Part shown: positions 43,806-54,635 of the stretch, in pieces
How the letters are laid out: each line of letters starts with the position of its first letter
Position numbering within the stretch: the first letter of the stretch is position 1
Source: Candidatus Pantoea varia
GTDB lineage: Bacteria; Pseudomonadota; Gammaproteobacteria; Enterobacterales; Enterobacteriaceae
Direction: 5' to 3'
NCBI RefSeq assembly: GCF_900115075.1
Contig: NZ_FOVG01000001.1
Location: 1,178,001 to 1,242,000, forward strand
Length of the DNA: 64,000 bases
The notes under the pieces: generated by a model
The model's input: only the letters and a program-made list of their open reading frames with translations
The model's database searches: none
What the model was told of the DNA's origin: nothing
Position numbers and translations under genes: made by a program

Positions 43806-46130
43806 ATGTCTGTTTCCGGCATACGTATCCGCATTTGCGGCAAAGTCCAGGGGGTCGGTTTCCGGCCGTTTATCTGGCAGCTGGCACACCAGTTGCAGCT
43901 GCGTGGTGAGGTCAGCAACGACAGCGCAGGCGTAGAAATCAGGCTACTTAAACCCGTCTGCCTTGACGCGCTGACAGAACAGTTACGCCGTGACTGCCCG
44001 CCGCTGGCCCATATTGACAGCCTGAGTGTGGATGATTTCGACTGGCAGACGGCACCGCAAAATTTCACTATTGCGGACAGCCGTCACAGCCGAATGAATA
44101 CCCAGGTGGTTCCTGATGCGGCAACCTGCCCGGCCTGCCTGCAGGATATGGCCCGACCAGCCGACCGCCGGTTTAACTATGCCTTTACCAATTGTACCCA
44201 CTGCGGGCCACGTTTTACGCTGATCCGTGCCATGCCTTACGACCGCGCGCTGACCAGCATGGCGCAATTCAGGCTATGTCCGGCCTGCAAGCGGGAGTAT
44301 TGCAACCCGGCCGACCGGCGCTTTCACGCCCAGCCCATCGCCTGTCCGCACTGCGGCCCTTGCGTCAGCGCGGCATTACACCAGGGCGATGCTCTGGCAC
44401 AGGACGAGGCAGCAGTGGCACAGGCGGCGATGGCGATACAGGCAGGAAAAATCGTTGCCATTAAGGGGCTGGGCGGCTTCCATCTGGCCTGTGATGCCAC
44501 ACAGCAGGCGGCAGTGATGCATCTGCGTCAACGCAAACAGCGTCCGACTAAGCCGCTGGCTGTGATGCTGCCGGACATCGGCTGGCTGGCACAGTGCAGC
44601 GAGACCCGCGCGCAAGGCAGAGTGCGCGAGAGGCTGCAATCGCCAGCCGCCCCCATTGTTCTGACCCCAATAAACCCGCTTTCACCGCTGTGTGCGGCGG
44701 TTGCACCGGGCATGGATGAAATCGGGCTGATGCTGCCGTTCACGCCGCTGCACCATTTACTGATGCAGGCCTGTCAGACCCCGCTGGTCATGACCTCCGG
44801 CAATGCAAACGGCTGTGCGCCCGCACTGACCAATGAGACGGGACGCGATCAACTTAAGGATATCGCCGACCTCTGGCTGTTGCATAATCGCGACATTGTG
44901 CAGCGCGCTGATGATTCACTGTTGCGGGTGACGGAGCATGGCACCGAAATGCTGCGCCGGTCGCGCGGTTACGTGCCTGATGCACTCACTCTGCCCGCCG
45001 GATTTGACAGCCCGTCCCCCCTGCTGGCGCTGGGCGGTGAACGCAAAAACACCTTCTGCCTGCTTCGCGGCAATCAGGCCATTCTCAGTCCGCATTTTGG
45101 CTCCCTCACCCGCAGCGATATTGCCCGCCAGCAGCAACAGGCCATTGCGCATTTTCAGCAGCTCTATGACTGTACACCGCAGATAACGGTCTGTGATGCA
45201 CATCCTGACGCCGTCAGTGACGGTCAGGCGCAACGCCCGACAATTAACAGGATGGCGGTGTTTCACCATCATGCGCATCTCGCCGCCTCTCTGGCAGAAC
45301 ATGGCTGGCCGCTGGACGGCGGGAGAGTGGTCGGACTGGCGCTGGATGGACTCGGCTATGGTGAGGATGGGGCGTTATGGGGCGGGGAGTGTTTGCTGGT
45401 GGATTACCTGCACTGTGAGCACGCAGGCGGACTCCCTGCCGTCGCCTTACCGGGCGGTGACCGTGCCGCACGGCAACCCTGGCGTAACTTACTGGCGCAC
45501 TGGCAGGCGTTTGTGCCGGACTGGCAGACACGCCCTGAAGCAGATGTCGTGTTATCACATCCGTGGTTGCCGCTTTCAAAGGCGATTAGCGCCGGAATCA
45601 ATGCGCCACGGGCCTCGTCCTGCGGGCGCTTATTTGATGCCGTCGCCGCGGCCCTCCATTGCGCACCCGCAAGTCTGAGCTGGGAAGGCGAAGCCGCCTG
45701 TCATCTGGAGACGCTGGCGCGCAGCGCGCAGGGTGCGTGGCATCCGGTGACCCTGCCTTTGCTCCACACCGGTAAGCAAACCCTGTTGGATCTCGCGACG
45801 TTCTGGCGGCAATGGCTTAACTGGCAGGCATCGCCCGCCGAGCGGGCATTTGCCTTTCATGACGCGCTGGCGCAGGGCTTTGCCGCCCTCGCCCGTCATC
45901 AGGCGCTAAGCCACGGCGTCACCACCGTCGCGCTGGGCGGTGGCGTACTGCACAACCGGCTGCTGCGACAGCTTCTGCCTCACTATTTAGCCCCGCTTCA
46001 GGTCCTGATGCCACAACAGGTGCCGGCTGGCGATGGCGGGCTGGCGCTGGGCCAGGCGGTAATCGCCTGTGCCCGCCTCCAGCATCCTGGCTTTTCATTA
46101 ACGCATAAGGATTATCATGATAAACCGTGA
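43806..46130 (+). CDS. hypF: Carbamoyltransferase HypF
   Basis: A 774-residue HypF. It has an acylphosphatase domain (VQGVGFRPF, residues about 14-22), four zinc-finger CxxC pairs (108-111, 130-133, 158-161, 180-183), a YrdC-like domain (about 195-385), and a Kae1-like C-terminal domain with HHHAHLA and [10 protein letters not shown]. It makes the carbamoyl group for the cyanide ligands. The 150-base gap after fdhF shows no clear promoter. Confidence 0.94.
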   Translation: MSVSGIRIRICGKVQGVGFRPFIWQLAHQLQLRGEVSNDSAGVEIRLLKPVCLDALTEQLRRDCPPLAHIDSLSVDDFDWQTAPQNFTIADSRHSRMNTQVVPDAATCPACLQDMARPADRRFNYAFTNCTHCGPRFTLIRAMPYDRALTSMAQFRLCPACKREYCNPADRRFHAQPIACPHCGPCVSAALHQGDALAQDEAAVAQAAMAIQAGKIVAIKGLGGFHLACDATQQAAVMHLRQRKQRPTKPLAVMLPDIGWLAQCSETRAQGRVRERLQSPAAPIVLTPINPLSPLCAAVAPGMDEIGLMLPFTPLHHLLMQACQTPLVMTSGNANGCAPALTNETGRDQLKDIADLWLLHNRDIVQRADDSLLRVTEHGTEMLRRSRGYVPDALTLPAGFDSPSPLLALGGERKNTFCLLRGNQAILSPHFGSLTRSDIARQQQQAIAHFQQLYDCTPQITVCDAHPDAVSDGQAQRPTINRMAVFHHHAHLAASLAEHGWPLDGGRVVGLALDGLGYGEDGALWGGECLLVDYLHCEHAGGLPAVALPGGDRAARQPWRNLLAHWQAFVPDWQTRPEADVVLSHPWLPLSKAISAGINAPRASSCGRLFDAVAAALHCAPASLSWEGEAACHLETLARSAQGAWHPVTLPLLHTGKQTLLDLATFWRQWLNWQASPAERAFAFHDALAQGFAALARHQALSHGVTTVALGGGVLHNRLLRQLLPHYLAPLQVLMPQQVPAGDGGLALGQAVIACARLQHPGFSLTHKDYHDKP

Positions 46131-47142
46131 TTTTTTTCACACTCACCGCCGTGCCGGCTGGCTGTTATGCGGATTGATCGCCGCTAATTTAGCGGCCTGG
46201 GGTTGGGCGCTGATAGTCTTCCATCACAGCGCGGCGCTGATCGCGGCCTCACTGCTGGCTTATGGCTATGGTCTGCGCCACGCTGTCGACGCCGATCACA
46301 TTGCTGCTATTGATAACGTGACACGCAAATTAATGCAGCAGGGACAGCGTCCGGTTGCCGTCGGCGCTTTTTTCTCACTCGGGCACTCGACCATCGTAGT
46401 ACTGGCCTGTGTGGCGATTGCCGCGACCTCGCTGGTTTTTGGCGATAAAATTGGCGGGTTGCATGATTATGGCCGGTCAATCGGCACGCTGATTTCGGCC
46501 CTGTTTCTGCTGCTGATGGCGCTACTGAATGCGCTGATCCTGCGCGATGTTTACCGCCGTTTCCAGCGGGTCAAACAGGGCATCACCGATGCGTCGCAGG
46601 ATGCGCTGCTCGCGGTACACGGTGGCGTAATGAGCAGGCTTTTTCATTTCGCATTTAATCTGGTCAACAGAAGCTGGCAGATGTATCTGGTGGGTTTTTT
46701 GTTCGGGCTGGGGTTTGATACCGCCACCGAAATCAGCCTGCTGGGCCTGTCTGCAGCGGGTGCTGCTTCTGGTCTGTCAGTGTGGAGCATTCTGGTGTTT
46801 CCGGTCCTGTTTGCCTGCGGCATGGCGCTGGTCGATTCGCTGGATAATTTTGTTATGGTCGGCGCGTACGGTTGGGCATTGGATAAACCGGTGCGTAAGC
46901 TCTATTACAACATCACGATTACCGCCACCAGTGTGGTCATCGCCCTGTTTATCGGCGGGCTGGAAGCCCTCGGGCTGATAGCGGATAAACTGGATATGCA
47001 AGGCGGGCTGTGGATGCGGATCGGCCAGCTTAACGACAATATGGGCAGTGTGGGCTACGTGGCTGTGGGAATTTTCGTGATCTTCTGGGGCATCTCGGTG
47101 CTGAATTATCGCCGTAAGGGCTATGACAGTCTGGTCAGTTAA
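46117..47142 (+). CDS. NiCoT-family nickel/cobalt permease (HoxN/NixA type)
   Basis: A 341-residue membrane protein with eight hydrophobic segments. The signature RHAVDADHI (His55, Asp60, His61) in helix II and the later LGFDTATEI and [13 protein letters not shown] segments are those of high-affinity nickel permeases. It overlaps hypF by 14 bases with an AAGGA site inside hypF. Nickel for the hydrogenase is the evident use. Confidence 0.92.
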   Translation: MINRDFFHTHRRAGWLLCGLIAANLAAWGWALIVFHHSAALIAASLLAYGYGLRHAVDADHIAAIDNVTRKLMQQGQRPVAVGAFFSLGHSTIVVLACVAIAATSLVFGDKIGGLHDYGRSIGTLISALFLLLMALLNALILRDVYRRFQRVKQGITDASQDALLAVHGGVMSRLFHFAFNLVNRSWQMYLVGFLFGLGFDTATEISLLGLSAAGAASGLSVWSILVFPVLFACGMALVDSLDNFVMVGAYGWALDKPVRKLYYNITITATSVVIALFIGGLEALGLIADKLDMQGGLWMRIGQLNDNMGSVGYVAVGIFVIFWGISVLNYRRKGYDSLVS

Positions 47143-47245
47143 CCGACCGCTTTATGATGCAGACCCAGTGTTAATGAGGATCGCTGCAGGCAGGGTTTCA
47201 GGAGGCGGACTTCAGGACGACGAACAACCTACTTTAATGATGAGA

Positions 47246-47275
47246 ACGTAATAAGGGCCGCGGCCCCTATTACGT
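47246..47275. terminator. 30-bp inverted repeat between convergent genes
   Basis: A near-perfect dyad (ACGTAATAAGGGCC / GGCCCCTATTACGT; 13 of 14 pairs) lies between the nickel permease gene and the convergent yceI-type gene. It lacks a long T run on either side, so termination would be bidirectional and perhaps weak. Confidence 0.6.
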
Positions 47276-47284
47276 AGCCCAGAC

Positions 47285-47869
47285 TTACTTCGCGTAGGCT
47301 TCGGTAGACAGCGTCAGGGTGACGTCATCGCTAACCGCTGGGACATATTTGTCCAGCTTGAAGTCAGAACGCTTGATGTTACCGGTGGCATCAAAACCAA
47401 TCGCCTGCTTCTTCACCATTGGATGCTCGCCCTGCTTGTTCAGCGTTGCGTGCAGCGTAACTGGCTTAGTGATCCCTTTCAGGGTCAGGTTACCTTCAAC
47501 GTCAAATTTGTTGTCGCCCTTTGCAACCACTTTGGTGCTGTGGAAGGTCGCAGTCGGGTATTTGGCAGTGTCGAAATACTCAGCGCCTTTGAACTCTTTG
47601 GTCAGCGCCGCAACGTGGCTATCGATTTTGCTGACGGGCAGGGTCACGTCAACGCGTGAGGCTTCTGGATGATCTTTATCAAACACCAGAGTACCGGTTG
47701 CATCCGGGATATCCGCGGTAGGATTTGAGAAGCCAAAATGGTTCCAGGCGACAATTACCGACGTATGCTCAGGGTTCAGCTGGTAGTGCATCGCCTCAGC
47801 CTGCGATAACGGGGCGTAGAGGGTAGCAGCGGCTAACAGGGGCAGTGCGATACGTTTGAAGTTCTTCAC
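47285..47869 (-). CDS. YceI-family periplasmic protein
   Basis: A 194-residue protein with a Sec signal peptide (cut near SQAEA) and the YceI lipocalin-like fold (YQLNPEHTSV, FSNPTA, VTLPVSKIDS). Such proteins bind isoprenoid-like lipids. AAGGA fits the GTG at 47869 rather than a TTG six bases upstream. It is unlikely to be tied to the hydrogenase or pqq genes by function. Confidence 0.82.
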   Translation of the reverse strand: MKNFKRIALPLLAAATLYAPLSQAEAMHYQLNPEHTSVIVAWNHFGFSNPTADIPDATGTLVFDKDHPEASRVDVTLPVSKIDSHVAALTKEFKGAEYFDTAKYPTATFHSTKVVAKGDNKFDVEGNLTLKGITKPVTLHATLNKQGEHPMVKKQAIGFDATGNIKRSDFKLDKYVPAVSDDVTLTLSTEAYAK

Positions 47870-47984
47870 GGTCAATTCCTTATGCGGACAAAAGTGAACT
47901 GAGTGTGGTCCAGTTTGCCCGGAATAGACAGTGAAGAGATTTGTCCGTAATTTTCAAATAAATTCAGCAACTTTATATCGGGCG

Positions 47985-50261
47985 CTATATATTTTCGCCG
48001 CCGGTGAACAGCACTCGCCAGCGGCGGCGATCCTGAATCAGCGTGCGGTGCAGCTGTTGCAGATCGGCGAGGGTCAGCGCGGCTACCTGCGCCGCGTCCG
48101 GTTCTGCCAGACCATTTTCACGGCGTAACTGCGCCAGTGGCTGCTCCTCTTCCTGGCTCAGCAGACGCGCTTTCAGGGCCACCAGATCACAGCCTGCCAG
48201 CGTATCATTAAGTGAACGCAGGAAGTTGCGGCAGTAGCGCAGCAGAGATAGCGCGCTGTAATCGGGCGACTGCAGCGCAAACATGACCCCGTCTTCATCG
48301 GCACAGCGCATATAGCGGCTGTTAACCACATAACCGATAGGCTGCTCAACGCGATAGCGCTGGAAGAAACGCGGCTCATAGATCAGCGCCAGCGCGCGCA
48401 GCGCGACCAGCTGTTCAGGACGATGCAGCGGAATAAACAGCAGCAGCGCGTTATCCGCACTGGCGTGCAGCAGACGCGTCATGCCGGTTTGCGTGGTCAT
48501 GCGTTTTGGCGGCGTGTCAGGGTTAACCGGCAGCGACAACATGCTCAGGCGCCGGGCAATCAGCGAATGGAGTGCCGTGTTGCCACCTTTTAGCGCCGCC
48601 CGCCAGCAATCCGGCGTAAAGGTCGCCGCCAGCTGATAGGGCAACTGCCGCAGCAGCGCGCGGATAGCGATGCTCTCGACAGGCGATGGCAGATTGGCCT
48701 TAACCGGCAATGTCAGAGCCGAGACAATCTGGCTCAGCGCAGGGTCAGTGACCGCCTCATCCGATGTCAGCTGAAGGGTCAGTTGCCACACGCCCTCCAC
48801 TTCCTGCCAGCTGCCATTACCTCCCTGATGACGCAGCGCAGCAAACAGCGGACGCAACCGCCGCCCCAGCGCTTCGCCAACTTCCGGGGTAAAGGTTGAG
48901 TAAAACTCCGGCCGCAGAATCAGCGTTGCCTGTGGGTCGTCAGACTGATGATGCGGCAATGCCACCGCCTGCGCGGGCAGCGGCTCAGGCGTGATGACGG
49001 CATCAAGCGGATAAAAAGTGAAATTCACCGCGGGCAGCGCCTCAGGCGGCGCGGGTTGCCAGTCCGAAAGCGCCAGGGTGAAGCCCTGCGTGACAAGGTT
49101 TTCCGTTGCCGGTTGCGGCGTGCAATTCAGCAGCGTCCCGGGCGCCGTGTTAAGTCTTTCCAGCAATGGCAGCAGCGCAGGCACGGTGTCATCGGGTGCG
49201 AAGCCGATAGCACGCTGGCGTAGTTGCTCCATGGGTGACAGGGTCACAAATTGCTGTTGTGCCAGCTGATGATAGTGCTGATGTTGCGCCTCACCGGTCT
49301 GGCTCAACGCGTCCAGATAGCGGTCGAATAAACGAATGACGGCATCAGGCAGATGCGTCCCGACGCCCAGCGCCAGCCAAAGCGCGCCGCCCGCCTGGTA
49401 GATCCATTTCAGCTCCAGCGACTCTGCCAGGCCCTGCTCACGCAGGGTCGCCAGCAGCGATCCGGGCGCTTCATCCAGCAGAAACTCACGCCACAACGTG
49501 ACACCGTCACCGCTATTCAGCAACCACGTACGCCACAGCGCGGGTGAGACGGTATCGGCCAGCTGCGAGCAGCTATCGCTGCTCAGCTGCGGCGGTGGCA
49601 AATCCTGCTGCCACTGACCAGCAGGCAGCGCGGCGGCAAACTGACGCGCCAGCTGTTCCAGCTCATCCAGTGACTGCGGCCCCTGCAGCCAGAGCCGCAT
49701 ATTGCTGGCGAAATAGTAGCGCTGGTGGAACTGTCGCAGCGCACGTTGCAGCGCAGACAACTCATCGCCAAAGCTCTCCCGGCTGCCGATATGGAAGCGC
49801 TGGAATTCAGCAGGTGACTGCACAGCATGCAGCAGTGCCGCTTCGATGCGCGAGGGCTGATGGCGCTGCAACAGCTGGTATTCGGCGTCGATCACCGCCA
49901 CTTCCTGCGCGATCGCCTGATTATCCAGCAGCGGAGAGACGATCATATCCTGCAGTCGTGCCAGCCCGTCTGCCAGCAGCGACGGCGTCACCTCAAAGAA
50001 GAACGCACTGCGCCGGGCCAGGGTGGTGGCGTTAACTTTGCCGCCCTGCGTCTGAATCCAGCTCATGAGCCGGCCCTCATCAGGCCAGCCGCTGCTGCCG
50101 GTGAACAGCAAATGCTCCAGCAGATGCGCCAGTCCGGGCCAGCGCTCTGGTTCATCGTGACTTCCTGCGCCCACCTGAATCAGGGCGGCGGCCTGGCTGG
50201 CATCGGGCTGATGCACCAGTTCAACCGTCAGACCGTTTATCTCCAGGCAACGCGTTTTCAT
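47985..50261 (-). CDS. pqqF: PqqF, M16 metallopeptidase of PQQ biosynthesis
   Basis: A 758-residue insulinase-like protease. The zinc motif HLLEH (H46, E49, H50) and an active-site Glu (VAVIDAEYQ) are clear. With PqqG or alone it digests PqqA after cross-linking. It overlaps the pqqE stop by one base and is the last gene of the pqq operon; the C-terminal half is less conserved, as usual. Confidence 0.88.
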   Translation of the reverse strand: MKTRCLEINGLTVELVHQPDASQAAALIQVGAGSHDEPERWPGLAHLLEHLLFTGSSGWPDEGRLMSWIQTQGGKVNATTLARRSAFFFEVTPSLLADGLARLQDMIVSPLLDNQAIAQEVAVIDAEYQLLQRHQPSRIEAALLHAVQSPAEFQRFHIGSRESFGDELSALQRALRQFHQRYYFASNMRLWLQGPQSLDELEQLARQFAAALPAGQWQQDLPPPQLSSDSCSQLADTVSPALWRTWLLNSGDGVTLWREFLLDEAPGSLLATLREQGLAESLELKWIYQAGGALWLALGVGTHLPDAVIRLFDRYLDALSQTGEAQHQHYHQLAQQQFVTLSPMEQLRQRAIGFAPDDTVPALLPLLERLNTAPGTLLNCTPQPATENLVTQGFTLALSDWQPAPPEALPAVNFTFYPLDAVITPEPLPAQAVALPHHQSDDPQATLILRPEFYSTFTPEVGEALGRRLRPLFAALRHQGGNGSWQEVEGVWQLTLQLTSDEAVTDPALSQIVSALTLPVKANLPSPVESIAIRALLRQLPYQLAATFTPDCWRAALKGGNTALHSLIARRLSMLSLPVNPDTPPKRMTTQTGMTRLLHASADNALLLFIPLHRPEQLVALRALALIYEPRFFQRYRVEQPIGYVVNSRYMRCADEDGVMFALQSPDYSALSLLRYCRNFLRSLNDTLAGCDLVALKARLLSQEEEQPLAQLRRENGLAEPDAAQVAALTLADLQQLHRTLIQDRRRWRVLFTGGENI

Positions 50262-51427
50262 CAGAGGTTCCGTGTTTTATAGATCAGTTGTGAGTTGCTG
50301 CGGTTACGGAACTGCAGCTGCCCAATTTTAATGTCGCTGCAATCCGCCTCACGCCGGGCGTCAAGGATTTTACCGTGATGCGGTGATTTGCTGCAGACCG
50401 GATCGGTGTTGTCGGCATTGCCGGTCAGCATGTAAGCCTGACAGCGACAGCCGCCAAAATCTTTCTCTTTCTCATCACAGGAGCGGCACGGCTCTGGCAT
50501 CCAGTCAAAACCGCGATAACGGTTGAAGCCGAACGAGTTATACCAGATATCGTCCAGACTTTGGGTGAGTACCGACGGAAATTCTACCGGGAGCTGACGC
50601 GCACTGTGACATGGCAGCGCGGTACCCTCTGGCGTAACGCTGAGGAAGATCGCACCCCAGCCACCCATGCAGGGTTTAGGGCGCTCTTCGTAGTAGTCTG
50701 GCGTCACAAACAGCAGATTGGTCAGATTGCCGGTGGTGCTCATCCGCTCACGGTAGGTTTTCACCACCGCTTCCGCCCGGGCAATCTGCTCACGCGTCGG
50801 CAGCAGGCCTTCGCGGTTGAGCTGCGCCCAGCCGTAAAACTGACAGGTCGCCAGTTCAACGTCATCCGCTTCCAGCTCAATGCAGAGGTCGATGATTTTA
50901 TCGATCTGGTCGATGTTATGGCGATGCAATACGAAGTTCAGCACCATCGGATAGCCGTGGGCTTTCACTGCTTTCGCCATCTCCAGCTTCTGCTGAAAGG
51001 CTTTTTTCGAACCCGCCAGCGCCGCATTCAGCGTTTCGTCACTGGCCTGGAAGCTGATCTGGATATGATCCAGACCCGCTTCGCTGAACGCATCCAGCTT
51101 CTTCTCGGTCAGGCCAATGCCGGAGGTAATCAGGTTGGTGTAGAAGCCAAGGTCGCGCGCCGCTTTGATCAGCTCCGGCAGATCTTTACGAACCAGCGGT
51201 TCGCCGCCGGAAAAACCCAGCTGGACGCTGCCCATCGCCCGCGCCTGACGAAACACCTCAATCCACTGCCCGGTCGTCAGCTCCTTCTCCTGCTGGGCGA
51301 AATCCAGCGGGTTGGAGCAGTAAGGACACTGCAGCGGACAGCGATAGGTCAGCTCGGCCAGCAGCCAGAGCGGCGGATTCACGTCAGGTTTATGCGGGGT
51401 CACGGAACTGTATCCACTTTTGTTCAT
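50261..51427 (-). CDS. pqqE: PqqE, radical SAM PqqA cross-linking enzyme
   Basis: A 388-residue radical SAM/SPASM protein with C30xxxC34xxC37 (CPLQCPYC) and C-terminal SPASM cysteines ([16 protein letters not shown]). It joins Glu15 and Tyr19 of PqqA. It overlaps pqqD by 38 bases; an in-frame GTG at 51403 would give an overlap of 14 and the start typical of Klebsiella PqqE, so the true start is uncertain. Confidence 0.92.
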   Translation of the reverse strand: MNKSGYSSVTPHKPDVNPPLWLLAELTYRCPLQCPYCSNPLDFAQQEKELTTGQWIEVFRQARAMGSVQLGFSGGEPLVRKDLPELIKAARDLGFYTNLITSGIGLTEKKLDAFSEAGLDHIQISFQASDETLNAALAGSKKAFQQKLEMAKAVKAHGYPMVLNFVLHRHNIDQIDKIIDLCIELEADDVELATCQFYGWAQLNREGLLPTREQIARAEAVVKTYRERMSTTGNLTNLLFVTPDYYEERPKPCMGGWGAIFLSVTPEGTALPCHSARQLPVEFPSVLTQSLDDIWYNSFGFNRYRGFDWMPEPCRSCDEKEKDFGGCRCQAYMLTGNADNTDPVCSKSPHHGKILDARREADCSDIKIGQLQFRNRSNSQLIYKTRNL

Positions 51428-51668
51428 AGGCTGATTGCAGGAACTCTAAAACGTCCGGCCCCACGCCGCCCGCTTCCGGAAAACGGCTATCCAGCGTCGC
51501 GATAATCGCCGCGATATCCTGTTTGCCATCCACCAGCTCAAGAATAGCGGCAGCGGTTTCGTTCAGCTTCGCCATGCCTTCGGGATAGAGCACCACATGC
51601 GTATCCTGGGCGGCTTCCCACTGCATGCGGTAGCCGCGACGAAACGCGGCAATCGAGTTTTCATTCAT
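51390..51668 (-). CDS. pqqD: PqqD, PqqA peptide chaperone
   Basis: A 92-residue RRE-type peptide-binding protein with the conserved [13 protein letters not shown] start and the [11 protein letters not shown] block. It binds PqqA and presents it to PqqE. Confidence 0.9.
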   Translation of the reverse strand: MNENSIAAFRRGYRMQWEAAQDTHVVLYPEGMAKLNETAAAILELVDGKQDIAAIIATLDSRFPEAGGVGPDVLEFLQSAYEQKWIQFRDPA

Positions 51669-51671
51669 CTG

Positions 51672-52427
51672 TTATACCAGTCGGGTGGTGTGCCACGCCG
51701 CCTTGTCTGTGACGGTGTGATAAGGCGGACGTTTCAGTTCATAAGCCATGGTCATGGCGTCCAGCATGCTCCATAAAATATCGAGCTTAAACTGTAAAAT
51801 TTCCAGCATCCGGTTCTGCGTTTCAGCGGTGGTGAAGTATTCCAGCGCCAGCGCCAGCCCATGTTCCACATCGCGGTTCGCCTGACCCAGGCGGCTGCGG
51901 AAGTAGAAATAGCCCTCTTCTTTGATCCACGGATAGTGCTGCGGCCAGCTGTCGAGCCGCGACTGATGGATCTGCGGAGCGAACAGCTCGGTCAGGGAGC
52001 TGCAGGCCGCCTCCTGCCAGTTGGCGCGGCGGGCAAAGTTAATGTACGCATCGACCGCGAACCGCACGCCCGGCAGCACATGCTGCTCTGACAGTAATTC
52101 TTCACGCGTCAGCCCGACCGCCTCGCCCAGCCGCAGCCAGGCCTCGATGCCGCCCTCTTCGCCGTTGCTGCCGTCGTGATCGAGGATGCGCTGCACCCAC
52201 TTGCGTCGGGTGGCCGGATCGGGACAGTTGGCCATGATCGCCGCATCTTTCAGCGGAATAGTGGTCTGGTAATAGAAGCGGTTCGCCACCCAGCCCTGAA
52301 TCTGCTCGCGCGTGGCCTGACCGTTATGCATCGCGATATGATACGGGTGATGGATATGGTAGTAAGCGCCTTTGTCGCGCAGGGCCTGTTCAAAAGCCTG
52401 CGGTGATAGCGTGTCAGTGATCTGCAT
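51672..52427 (-). CDS. pqqC: PqqC, pyrroloquinoline-quinone synthase
   Basis: A 251-residue helical oxidase with the haem-oxygenase-like fold, catalysing the last ring closure and oxidation to PQQ. Family blocks: [27 protein letters not shown] and [11 protein letters not shown]. It starts four bases after pqqB. Confidence 0.94.
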   Translation of the reverse strand: MQITDTLSPQAFEQALRDKGAYYHIHHPYHIAMHNGQATREQIQGWVANRFYYQTTIPLKDAAIMANCPDPATRRKWVQRILDHDGSNGEEGGIEAWLRLGEAVGLTREELLSEQHVLPGVRFAVDAYINFARRANWQEAACSSLTELFAPQIHQSRLDSWPQHYPWIKEEGYFYFRSRLGQANRDVEHGLALALEYFTTAETQNRMLEILQFKLDILWSMLDAMTMAYELKRPPYHTVTDKAAWHTTRLV

Positions 52428-52430
52428 GAT

Positions 52431-53348
52431 TTAGCCCTGAAGGTGGATCGCCATCCCGTCCCAGCTCACCTCTATTCCCTGCTCCGTCAGAAACTGACGC
52501 TGCGGTGACTGCTCGTTAAGGATCGGATTGGTGTTGTTAATGTGGATCAGAATTTTGCGTCTGGCCGGCAGCGCCGCCAGTAGCGCCATCAGTCCCTGCT
52601 CTTCCGCCAGCGCCAGATGGCCCATCGCCTTGCCGGTATTGTGGCCCACGCCGGTAGTCAGCAGCTCATCATCCTGCCAGACGGTGCCATCAATCAGCAG
52701 GCAATCCGCTTTTTGCAGCCACGGCAGGATCACCGCATCCGGCTCGCCCAGGCCTGGTGCGTAGAGCAGCGTCTGGCCATTCGCCCGGTTTTCAATAAAC
52801 AGCGCCACGTTATGGCCCGGCAGCGGCCGGTCGCGATACGGCGAGTAAGGCGGTGCATTACTGATGATAGGAATTGCAGTGAACTGCAGATCAGAGCAGA
52901 CATCGACGCTGAACGGTGCCAGTGGCGCAATTGGCCGGTGCTGCAGGCCCCCGTTCCAATGGGTCAGCATCGGAAAAATCGGGAAGCCGGTGCTGAGGTC
53001 GGCATGCACTTCCGGCGTACACCACACCTGATGTGGGCAGCCCTCTCGCAGGCTCAGCAGCCCGGTAGTGTGATCGATCTGGCTGTCGGTAAGGATAATT
53101 CCCCCGATCGCCGTGCCGCGCAACACACCCTGGCGGGTCAGTTCGGGCGTATGCAGGATCTGCTGGCTGATGTCGGGTGAGGCGTTGCATAGCACCCAGT
53201 CTTCGCCGTTATCGCTGAGGATAATTGACGATTGCGTGCGTGCCTGAGCCTGGATCGTGCCAGTACGCACGCCGTGGCAGTTGGCGCAGTTGCAGTTCCA
53301 CTGCGGAAACCCGCCACCCGCGGCTGAACCGAGGATTTTGATAAACAT
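52431..53348 (-). CDS. pqqB: PqqB, metallo-beta-lactamase-fold PQQ biosynthesis protein
   Basis: A 305-residue protein with [14 protein letters not shown] and the structural-zinc cysteines (CNCANCHG). [12 protein letters not shown] replaces the classical HxHxDH, typical of PqqB. Probably a hydroxylase of the Glu-Tyr intermediate. Separated from pqqA by 54 bases with an attenuator-like hairpin. Confidence 0.93.
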   Translation of the reverse strand: MFIKILGSAAGGGFPQWNCNCANCHGVRTGTIQAQARTQSSIILSDNGEDWVLCNASPDISQQILHTPELTRQGVLRGTAIGGIILTDSQIDHTTGLLSLREGCPHQVWCTPEVHADLSTGFPIFPMLTHWNGGLQHRPIAPLAPFSVDVCSDLQFTAIPIISNAPPYSPYRDRPLPGHNVALFIENRANGQTLLYAPGLGEPDAVILPWLQKADCLLIDGTVWQDDELLTTGVGHNTGKAMGHLALAEEQGLMALLAALPARRKILIHINNTNPILNEQSPQRQFLTEQGIEVSWDGMAIHLQG

Positions 53349-53366
53349 AGAGGAAAACCAGAAGTT

Positions 53367-53395
53367 GAAAAAAAATGCCCGCTCAGAGGGCGGGC
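53367..53395 (-). terminator. Attenuator-like terminator between pqqA and pqqB
   Basis: On the minus strand GCCCGC/GCGGGC pairs around an eight-base loop and is followed by ATTTTTTTT. It should stop most transcripts after pqqA and lower expression of pqqB-F, as described for other pqq operons. Confidence 0.85.
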
Positions 53396-53402
53396 AGAAC
53401 GA

Positions 53403-53474
53403 TTAACGGTTGGAGATGTAAAGAGTGACTTCCAGACCGAGACGCATATCAACGAAAGTTGGTTTTTTCCACAT
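53403..53474 (-). CDS. pqqA: PqqA, precursor peptide of PQQ (23 aa)
   Basis: A 23-residue peptide (MWKKPTFVDM start, SNR end) with the conserved Glu15 and Tyr19 in EVTLY that become PQQ. AAGGAAG precedes the ATG. It is too short for automatic gene calling but unmistakable. Confidence 0.96.
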   Translation of the reverse strand: MWKKPTFVDMRLGLEVTLYISNR

Positions 53475-53618
53475 GAGTTACTTCCTTTTGGTTATCAGTT
53501 AATTGAACTGCCTGAAATCAGCGCGACGGGTGATGAATGAGACCGCCGTCACAATTTCCAGGCAGATGTTGCGCCAATGGCGCGTCGGGATCAAGTCCGG
53601 AACATCAGGAAATTGTTA

Positions 53619-54635
53619 TCACAGCCCGGTCAGTTGTAAAACCCGCTGCCAGTTTCCCCATGCCAGTTTCTCTGTCAGTGTTTGATCATAGCCCGCTTCC
53701 TGAAAAGCGGCGAGCAATCGCGGCATTCCGCTGACATCGCCCAGCGCTGCAGGCGGGGTAATCCCGTCGAAATCAGAGCCAAAGGCCACATGGTCGCTGC
53801 CCATTATCTTCATCAGGTGATCACAATGCTTAACAATTTCTGTTAATGGCGTGTCAGCGTCGCGTTTACCGTCGGCGCGCAGAAACGCATTGCCGAAATT
53901 AATGCCGACCAGACCGCAGCTGTCGCGGATCGCCAGCAGCTGGTCATCGGTCAGATTGCGCGGTTGCGGACAGAGGGCGTGCGCGTTGGAGTGGCTGGCG
54001 ACCAGCGGCGCACTGGAAAGACGGGCGGTGTCCCGGAACGTCTTCGTGTTCATGTGCGACACATCGATCATCATCTTCAGCTCACCCGCCTGCTGAATCA
54101 GCCTTTCACCGGCGGCGGTCAGCCCCGGCCCGGTATCGGGCGAGCCGGGAAAGGTGCCGCTGACGCCTTCACCAAAGCGGCTGGCCAGATTCCAGAATGG
54201 CCCGATGCTGCGCACCCCTGCCTGCCAGAAGGCGCGCAGCTGCTCGCCCTCCTCATCCAGCGCATCAGCACCTTCGATGTGAGCCACCATCGCCAGTACG
54301 CCTGCGGCGCGGCAGGCAATAATATCTTCACTGCTGCGGCAGAGTCGCGCCCGCCCGCCTGACGCATCGGCCAGCTGCTGCAGGATCTCAAGCTGTTGCC
54401 ACATGATCTCCAGCGGGCGATACGGCTCATCGGCGCGAGCCGGAACGGTGCGGGCGATATACTCCTGCGGCGGCACAAAGATCGCAAACAACCCGCCCCC
54501 CATTCCGCCCTGCTGAATGCGCGGAAAGTCGAGATGCCCCCGCTCAATACCCTGATAAAACGCCTGCGCGGGCGCATCACGATGATGCAGCCAGAGGTTA
54601 AGCAACAGATCGTTGTGACCGTCAAAAATCAGCAT
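53619..54635 (-). CDS. Membrane dipeptidase (M19, renal dipeptidase type) linked to pqq
   Basis: A 338-residue zinc dipeptidase of the M19 family: DGHNDLL metal motif at the N-terminus, VAHIEGADAL, the metal His in IDVSHMN, and ASHSNAHAL. The long upstream frame is discarded because the family starts at MLIFDGHND (54635). It lies upstream of pqqA on the same strand; such dipeptidases are often near pqq genes and may release Glu-Tyr or help precursor turnover. This link is inference. Confidence 0.85.
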   Translation of the reverse strand: MLIFDGHNDLLLNLWLHHRDAPAQAFYQGIERGHLDFPRIQQGGMGGGLFAIFVPPQEYIARTVPARADEPYRPLEIMWQQLEILQQLADASGGRARLCRSSEDIIACRAAGVLAMVAHIEGADALDEEGEQLRAFWQAGVRSIGPFWNLASRFGEGVSGTFPGSPDTGPGLTAAGERLIQQAGELKMMIDVSHMNTKTFRDTARLSSAPLVASHSNAHALCPQPRNLTDDQLLAIRDSCGLVGINFGNAFLRADGKRDADTPLTEIVKHCDHLMKIMGSDHVAFGSDFDGITPPAALGDVSGMPRLLAAFQEAGYDQTLTEKLAWGNWQRVLQLTGL

